A stretch of 64,000 bases of DNA from UBA10649 sp965278965 (GTDB lineage: Bacteria > Actinomycetota > Actinomycetes > S36-B12), in contig OZ257127.1 of the NCBI GenBank assembly GCA_965278965.1, forward strand, positions 496,001-560,000, read 5' to 3'. Shown piece after piece: positions 59,783 to 64,000 of this stretch. Position 1 is the first letter of the stretch. Each line of letters starts with the position of its first letter. The notes beneath the pieces are model-generated. The model was not told the DNA's origin. It made no database searches and saw nothing but the letters and a program-made list of their open reading frames with translations. The position numbers and the translations under genes are program-made.

Positions 59783-59918
59783 CGGCACGGCACCTTCCCG
59801 TCTCGCGCCCGGCGGCCCGGGCGTCAGAACGCTCAGACTACCGACGCGTGAAAGCGCTGTCATCCGGGACGACGGGCGCCGCGGGGCGCGGACCGGCCGC
59901 TGCGGCCACCGCGCTGGC

Positions 59919-59924
59919 TAGGGT
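59919..59924 (+). promoter_or_regulatory. -10-like TAGGGT, leaderless promoter of glpK
   Basis: TAGGGT lies 6 nt before the glpK ATG (spacer CGCGGC). No ribosome site is present. Confidence 0.5.
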
Positions 59925-59930
59925 CGCGGC

Positions 59931-61406
59931 ATGCCCGCGCTCCTCGCGATCGACGCCGGCACGACCGGCATCACCGCCCTCGTCGTCGACGACCAGGCAC
60001 GGGTCCGCGCCCGCGGCTACGCGGAGTTCGCCCAGCACTACCCGGCCGAGGGCCAGGTGGAGCACGACCTCGGCGAGATGTGGGCGGCGACGCTCGCGGC
60101 GACCCGCGCCGCCCTCGCCGGCACCGACGAGACGCTCGTGGCGGTGGGCGTGACGAACCAGCGCGAGACGGCCTGCCTGTGGGACCGCGAGACGCTGGGT
60201 GCCCCCCGACGGGCCATCGTCTGGCAGGACCGACGCACCGCGACGCTGTGCGAGTCGATGCGGGAGGACGGGCACGAGCCGCTGGTCGTCGAGCGGACGG
60301 GCCTACGCCTGGACCCCTACTTCACGGCGACGAAGCTGGCGTGGATCCGCGCCCACGACCGGCACGCGTGGGCCGGCGTCGACAGCGGCCGGACGGCGAT
60401 CGGCACGGTCGACTCCTACCTCGTCGCCCGCATGTCGCGCGGTCTTTTCCATGTCACCGACGCGACGAACGCCTCCCGGACCCTGCTCTACGACATCGTC
60501 GACGGCGCCTGGAGCGAGCGCCTGTGCGCGTTGTTCGGCGTGCCGATGTCGGCCCTGCCCGAGGTCACGGCGTCGTACGGGTCGATCGCGCGGACCGACC
60601 CGGCCGCGTTCTGCGGGCTGGACCTGCCGATCACCGGTATCGCCGGCGACCAGCAGGCCGCCCTCGTCGGCCAGGCCGGTTTCACCGCGGGCGACGCGAA
60701 GTGCACCTACGGGACCGGGTCGTTCCTGCTCGTGCACACCGGCGAGGTCATCCGCCGCTCCGATCACGGGCTCCTCACGACGGTCGCCCTCGCCCACCCC
60801 GACGGCCGGCGCGACTTCGCCCTCGAGGGTGCGGTGTTCGTCACCGGTGCCGCCGTGCAGTGGCTGCGGGACGGGCTCCAGATCATCGGATCGGCAGCCG
60901 AGATCGAGGCCCTCGCCGCGAGCGTCCCGGACTCCGGCGGCGTCGTGTTCGTCCCCGCCCTCACTGGTCTCGGCGCGCCGGAGTGGGACCCGACGGCTCG
61001 CGGCCTGGTCATCGGCATCACGCGTGCCACGACGCGCGCCCACCTCGCGCGGGCCACGCTGGAGGCCATCGCCCTGCAGGTCAAGGACGTCGTCGACCTG
61101 ATGGCCCGCGAGGCCGACGTGCGCCTGGACCGGCTGCGGATCGACGGGGGCGCAGCGGGCAACGACCTGCTGTGCCAGCTCCAGGCCGACACGTCCCGGC
61201 TCGTGGTCGACCGCTCCGCCGAGCTGGAGACCACCGGGCTCGGGGCCGCGTTCCTGGCCGGACTGGGTGCCGGCGTGTGGGCATCGACGGACGAGCTCGC
61301 CAGCACGCGGCGGTCATCGGCGGTGTTCGAGCCGGGACGGATCGACCCGGCGATGCACGAGCGCTGGCGGGAGGCGGTCGCCCGCTCCCGGCACTGGTCG
61401 GCGTAG
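59931..61406 (+). CDS. glpK: glycerol kinase
   Basis: A 491-residue FGGY-family kinase, phosphorylating glycerol to sn-glycerol 3-phosphate. The N-terminal IDAGTTG phosphate loop, GVTNQRETACLWDRETLGAP, IVWQDRRT, ITGIAGDQQAALVGQAGF and KCTYGTGSFLLVHTG identify glycerol kinase; LRIDGGAAGNDLLCQLQAD is the C-terminal ATPase motif. The product feeds lipid synthesis, where the next gene (acyltransferase, opposite strand) also acts. No glpF or glpD is adjacent. Confidence 0.93.
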   Translation: MPALLAIDAGTTGITALVVDDQARVRARGYAEFAQHYPAEGQVEHDLGEMWAATLAATRAALAGTDETLVAVGVTNQRETACLWDRETLGAPRRAIVWQDRRTATLCESMREDGHEPLVVERTGLRLDPYFTATKLAWIRAHDRHAWAGVDSGRTAIGTVDSYLVARMSRGLFHVTDATNASRTLLYDIVDGAWSERLCALFGVPMSALPEVTASYGSIARTDPAAFCGLDLPITGIAGDQQAALVGQAGFTAGDAKCTYGTGSFLLVHTGEVIRRSDHGLLTTVALAHPDGRRDFALEGAVFVTGAAVQWLRDGLQIIGSAAEIEALAASVPDSGGVVFVPALTGLGAPEWDPTARGLVIGITRATTRAHLARATLEAIALQVKDVVDLMAREADVRLDRLRIDGGAAGNDLLCQLQADTSRLVVDRSAELETTGLGAAFLAGLGAGVWASTDELASTRRSSAVFEPGRIDPAMHERWREAVARSRHWSA

Positions 61407-61412
61407 GGCGGT

Positions 61413-62132
61413 TCAGTCCGCCGGAAGCGTGGCGCGCGCGTCGGCGGGCGAGCCCTCGGCGATGAGCTCCTTGGCGCGGGTCGCGTACATGTCGACGTAC
61501 TCCTGGCCCGACAGCGCCATGAGCTCGTACATGATCTCGTCGGTGATGGACCGCAGCACGAAGCGGTCGTTCTCCAGCCCGTCGTATCGCGAGAAGTCCA
61601 GTGGCGCGCCGATGCGGATGCCGACCCGCTTGAGCCGGGGCCGGAGGGTGTGCGGGGGCTGGATCTCGTACGTGCCGATCATCGCCGTGGGGAAGACCAC
61701 CGCGCCGGAGGCCATCGCGATCCGCGCGACGCCCGTCTTGCCGCGGTACATCGTGCCGTTGGGCGAGCGCGTCCCCTCCGGGTAGATGCCGAAGATGTTG
61801 CCGCCGTCGAGCACCTTCAGCGCGGTGAAGATCGCCGCCTCGGACGCCCGGCCCCCGGACCTGTCCACCGGGAGCTGGCCGGTGCCGGAGAAGAAGAGCT
61901 TCGTGAACCAGCCCTTGATCCCGCTGCCGGTGAAGTAGTCGCTCTTCGCGATGAAGATCATCGGGCGCTTGAGGACCAGGGGCAGGAAGAAGGAGTCCGA
62001 GAAGGACAGGTGGTTGCTCGCGAAGATGGCCGGGCCCTCGGCGGGCACGCGATCCATGCCCTCGACCCAGGGGCGGAACAGCACCCGCAGCCACGGGCCG
62101 ACGAGCACGTACTTCAGGAACCAGTAGAGCAC
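61413..62132 (-). CDS. plsC: 1-acyl-sn-glycerol-3-phosphate acyltransferase (PlsC-like)
   Basis: A 239-residue membrane-associated acyltransferase of phospholipid synthesis. The H-x4-D catalytic motif is NHLSFSD, with PEGTRS as the phosphate-binding motif and GQLPVDRSGG between them. An N-terminal amphipathic or hydrophobic segment (LYWFLKYVLVGPWLRVLFRP) anchors it. GTG 62132 follows GAAAGGCGG and is chosen over farther starts in the open frame. It is divergent from the lipase gene with about 80 bp between, and convergent with glpK. Confidence 0.92.
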   Translation of the reverse strand: MLYWFLKYVLVGPWLRVLFRPWVEGMDRVPAEGPAIFASNHLSFSDSFFLPLVLKRPMIFIAKSDYFTGSGIKGWFTKLFFSGTGQLPVDRSGGRASEAAIFTALKVLDGGNIFGIYPEGTRSPNGTMYRGKTGVARIAMASGAVVFPTAMIGTYEIQPPHTLRPRLKRVGIRIGAPLDFSRYDGLENDRFVLRSITDEIMYELMALSGQEYVDMYATRAKELIAEGSPADARATLPAD

Positions 62133-62210
62133 CCGGCCGCCTTTCGCATCGGGTGGCACACTAGTCGCAGATCCGGCCGAAGCCGGGTGAGCACGCTCGA
62201 AAGGACCCCC

Positions 62211-62957
62211 ATGGCCGTCGTGCCCGGAGCGGAGCCCTGGTCCGCCGATGGCGACGGCACCGGCATCCTGCTGGTCCACGGGTTCACCGGGTCGCCCGCC
62301 TCCATGACACCGTGGGCGCGAGAGCTCGCCGCGAAGGGCTGGACCGTCCGCGTCCCGCGCCTGCCCGGCCACGGCACGCAGTGGCAGGACATGAACCTGA
62401 CGACCTGGCACGACTGGTACGCCGAGGTCGACGGAGCCTTCCGCGAGCTGCAGGGCCGTTGCTCACGGGTGTTCGTGATGGGGCTGTCGATGGGCGGCAC
62501 GCTCACGCTGCGGCTGGCCGAGGACGCCGGCGACGCGGTGGCCGGCATCGTCCTGGTCAACCCATCGGTGCACAGCGAGCGGATCGACCGGTTCCTTCTC
62601 CCCCTCGCTCAGCGGTTCATCCCGTCGTTCCCCGGCATCTCCAACGACATCGCCAAACCCGGTCAGGACGAGATCGCCTACCGGCGCATCCCGCTCAAGG
62701 CCGCGTACTCGCTGTCGCACCTGTGGCAGCTGACGAAGGCGGACATCGGCAAGGTCACCGCGCCGGTCCTGCTCCTGCACAGCGCGACCGACCATGTCGT
62801 GGAGCCGTCGAACGCCGCTTTCGTCCTGGCGAACGTGAGCTCAGCCGACACCACCGAGGTCGTCCTGCCCGACTCGTACCACGTGGCGACGCTGGACTAT
62901 GACGCGCCGGTCATCGTCCGCGACAGCATCGCCTTCGTCGAGCGGCTGAGCGCATGA
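62211..62957 (+). CDS. alpha/beta hydrolase, carboxylesterase/monoacylglycerol lipase type
   Basis: A 248-residue serine hydrolase. Oxyanion loop LLVHGFTGSP, nucleophile in VMGLSMGGTL, Asp in HSATDHVV and His in PDSYHVATLD make a complete triad. The sequence most resembles thermostable carboxylesterases of the Est30 and monoglyceride lipase group. Cytosolic (no signal). CGAAAGGACCCCC gives the ribosome site. Divergent from plsC, suggesting membrane lipid turnover. The stop overlaps the next gene's start (ATGA). Confidence 0.92.
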   Translation: MAVVPGAEPWSADGDGTGILLVHGFTGSPASMTPWARELAAKGWTVRVPRLPGHGTQWQDMNLTTWHDWYAEVDGAFRELQGRCSRVFVMGLSMGGTLTLRLAEDAGDAVAGIVLVNPSVHSERIDRFLLPLAQRFIPSFPGISNDIAKPGQDEIAYRRIPLKAAYSLSHLWQLTKADIGKVTAPVLLLHSATDHVVEPSNAAFVLANVSSADTTEVVLPDSYHVATLDYDAPVIVRDSIAFVERLSA

Positions 62958-63403
62958 GCGAGCCCGGGCCGCCGGACGCGGCAGGTCGATCGGGGTTGCC
63001 CGAGCACGAGCAGCGGGCGTGGGACGCGATCGTCGCCGACCTGCGCGGGCAGCTCAACCTCGGCCCGGCCTTCCCGGCCGAGCGCTCGGACCCGGCGGTC
63101 CCGACGGCGGGCGACCACCCCGATCCGTTGGCGGACCCCGTCGAGCTCGACGACGCCGACGACGAGGGGCACCGGTACGTGCCGCCGGAGCCCCCTCCGC
63201 TGCCCCGGCCTGCCGACACAGGCGCACGCCTGTCGTGGGCCGCGGTGGTCATCGGCCCGGTCATGGCGATCGGGGCCAACCTGCTGAGCTGGGACGACTG
63301 GGTCGTCGGGGCCGGCATCGCCATCACGGTCGGCGGGTTCGTGGCGCTCATGGCCCGCCGCACCGACCGGGAGGACGACGGCAACGACGGGGCCGTCGTC
63401 TGA
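62954..63403 (+). CDS. small membrane protein, unknown function
   Basis: A 149-residue protein. The N-terminal about 90 residues are hydrophilic, acidic and Pro-rich (LPEHEQRAWDAIVADLRGQLN, then an Asp/Glu-rich linker), followed by two adjacent membrane helices (about 94-108 and 114-132) and a charged tail. The opening LPEHEQRAWDAI weakly recalls the start of DUF3040 proteins. Translationally coupled to the lipase gene by an ATGA overlap. Confidence 0.75.
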   Translation: MSEPGPPDAAGRSGLPEHEQRAWDAIVADLRGQLNLGPAFPAERSDPAVPTAGDHPDPLADPVELDDADDEGHRYVPPEPPPLPRPADTGARLSWAAVVIGPVMAIGANLLSWDDWVVGAGIAITVGGFVALMARRTDREDDGNDGAVV

Positions 63404-63455
63404 GCCTTCAGCGCCCCACGCCCCGGCATCATTAGGGTGCCATCCGGGAGGGCCG

Positions 63456-64000
63456 ATGGCGACGATCGCTGACGTGGCTCGCGAGGCTGGCGTCTCGCGA
63501 AGCACAGTCTCGTCCGTGCTGACCGGCAAGAAGTTCGTGCGTCCGGCGACCCGCGAGCGCATCGAGAAGGCGATCGAGCAGCTCTCGTTCTCCGTGAACT
63601 CCGGTGCCCGGGCGCTCGCAACGTCCCGCACCCAGATCATCGGCGTGATCGTCCAGCTGCACGGGGCCGAGTTCGGCCCGGCTCTCGCGCCGTTCCTCGT
63701 CTCGTTGTCCGACGCCGCGCGCGTCGCCGGGTACGACGTCCTCCTCGTGACCGAGCAGGACGCGCTCGCCGCGATCCGTCGGCTTGCCGTCGAGCGTCGC
63801 GTCGACGGTCTCATCCTGCTCAACATCGTCGACGACGACCCCCGGCTGGCCACCGTGCGGAAGCACGACCTGCCCGCAGTCCTCCTCGGGATGCCGAACG
63901 ACACCGGCGGCGTCGACGCCGTCGACCTGGACTTCGGCGCGGCCGCTCGAAAGCTCGTCGACCACCTCTACGAACGCGGCCACCGCGATGTCCTGTTCGT
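63456..64000 (+). CDS. LacI family regulator, 3' end cut off by window edge
   Basis: The first 181 residues of a LacI-type repressor. Helix-turn-helix TIADVAREAGVSRSTVSSVLTG and hinge SFSVNSGARALATSRTQIIGVIV are followed by the start of the sugar-binding core (GYDVLLVTEQD, RRVDGLILLNIVDDD). The frame is open at the last base. CCGGGAGGGCCG gives a ribosome site, and TAGGGT lies 17 nt before the ATG. Its targets would be outside the window. Confidence 0.9.
   Translation, partial: MATIADVAREAGVSRSTVSSVLTGKKFVRPATRERIEKAIEQLSFSVNSGARALATSRTQIIGVIVQLHGAEFGPALAPFLVSLSDAARVAGYDVLLVTEQDALAAIRRLAVERRVDGLILLNIVDDDPRLATVRKHDLPAVLLGMPNDTGGVDAVDLDFGAAARKLVDHLYERGHRDVLF

Noticed and set aside
58757..59863. 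Longer pfp start at 59863
   Set aside because: The 27 extra residues are Pro/Arg-rich and precede the conserved MRVGVLTGGGDCPG start, which has its own ribosome site.

Overview
This is a GC-rich chromosomal stretch from an actinobacterium. Gene density is high, there are many ATGA/GTGA/TGATG gene overlaps and GTG starts, and the gene families are typical of Actinobacteria: a HelD/HelR-type RNA polymerase ATPase, SAV_6107-type HEPN, DUF3040, a PASTA-domain Ser/Thr kinase, a DtxR/IdeR-type iron box, heterodimeric lycopene cyclase, class F sortase and GAF-ANTAR. Xylo-oligosaccharide genes together with a glycosylated-carotenoid pathway would fit a pigmented, plant-polymer-degrading member of the Micrococcales (Cellulomonadaceae-like), but the genus is a guess. 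I see no rRNA, tRNA, CRISPR array, phage or insertion sequence.

Layout. 1-3.5 kb: a cut-off alpha/beta hydrolase, divergent from a small protein with Ser or Thr at almost every third residue, then a HelD/HelR-type ATPase. 3.5-7.2 kb: a DUF4349 lipoprotein faces a leftward four-gene envelope operon (Asp-repeat protein, RDD membrane protein, and two secreted proteins sharing an I78-inhibitor-like C-terminus). 7.2-15.9 kb: MaoC hydratase, DUF3040, DNA polymerase IV, a HEPN protein, an ABC-2 exporter, DUF2461, a membrane protein, and a LysR regulator divergent from a YbaK-type deacylase. 15.9-19.3 kb: ankyrin protein, small RTX-like secreted protein and a glycine-rich surface protein. 19.4-21.4 kb: AraC/GyrI-like regulator, heme oxygenase behind an iron box, ABM monooxygenase.

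21.4-34.8 kb holds a carotenoid pathway in two blocks: cruF-like hydratase, cruG-like glycosyltransferase and a second CrtI-type desaturase; then crtE, crtI, an MptB-like mannosyltransferase and crtB, with the two lycopene cyclase subunits on the opposite strand. Between and beside them lie an Lcl-domain protein, a K+/H+ antiporter, metF and an orphan PD-(D/E)xK-like nuclease. Taken together they predict a C40 carotenoid with one beta-ring and one hydrated, glycosylated acyclic end (myxoxanthophyll/phleixanthophyll type).

34.8-43.7 kb: P-loop ATPase, PASTA kinase, an ALDH7-type aldehyde dehydrogenase, a DUF1801 protein, a second glycine-rich surface protein, ogt and class II DAHP synthase. 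43.7-53.4 kb is a xylo-oligosaccharide locus: xylA, GH43 and a LacI regulator on one strand, and a sugar ABC transporter plus a GH3 enzyme on the other. 53.3-55.1 kb: class F sortase coupled to an ice-binding-like surface protein. 55.5-64 kb: GAF-ANTAR regulator, PAS-GGDEF-EAL protein, phosphofructokinase with a PPi-type signature, glycerol kinase, lysophospholipid acyltransferase, a lipase, a small membrane protein and a cut-off LacI regulator.

Two patterns run through the window. At least eleven genes have a TANNNT hexamer only 6-9 nt before the start codon, suggesting leaderless transcripts. Two families of dispersed palindromic elements sit after genes, mostly between convergent ones.
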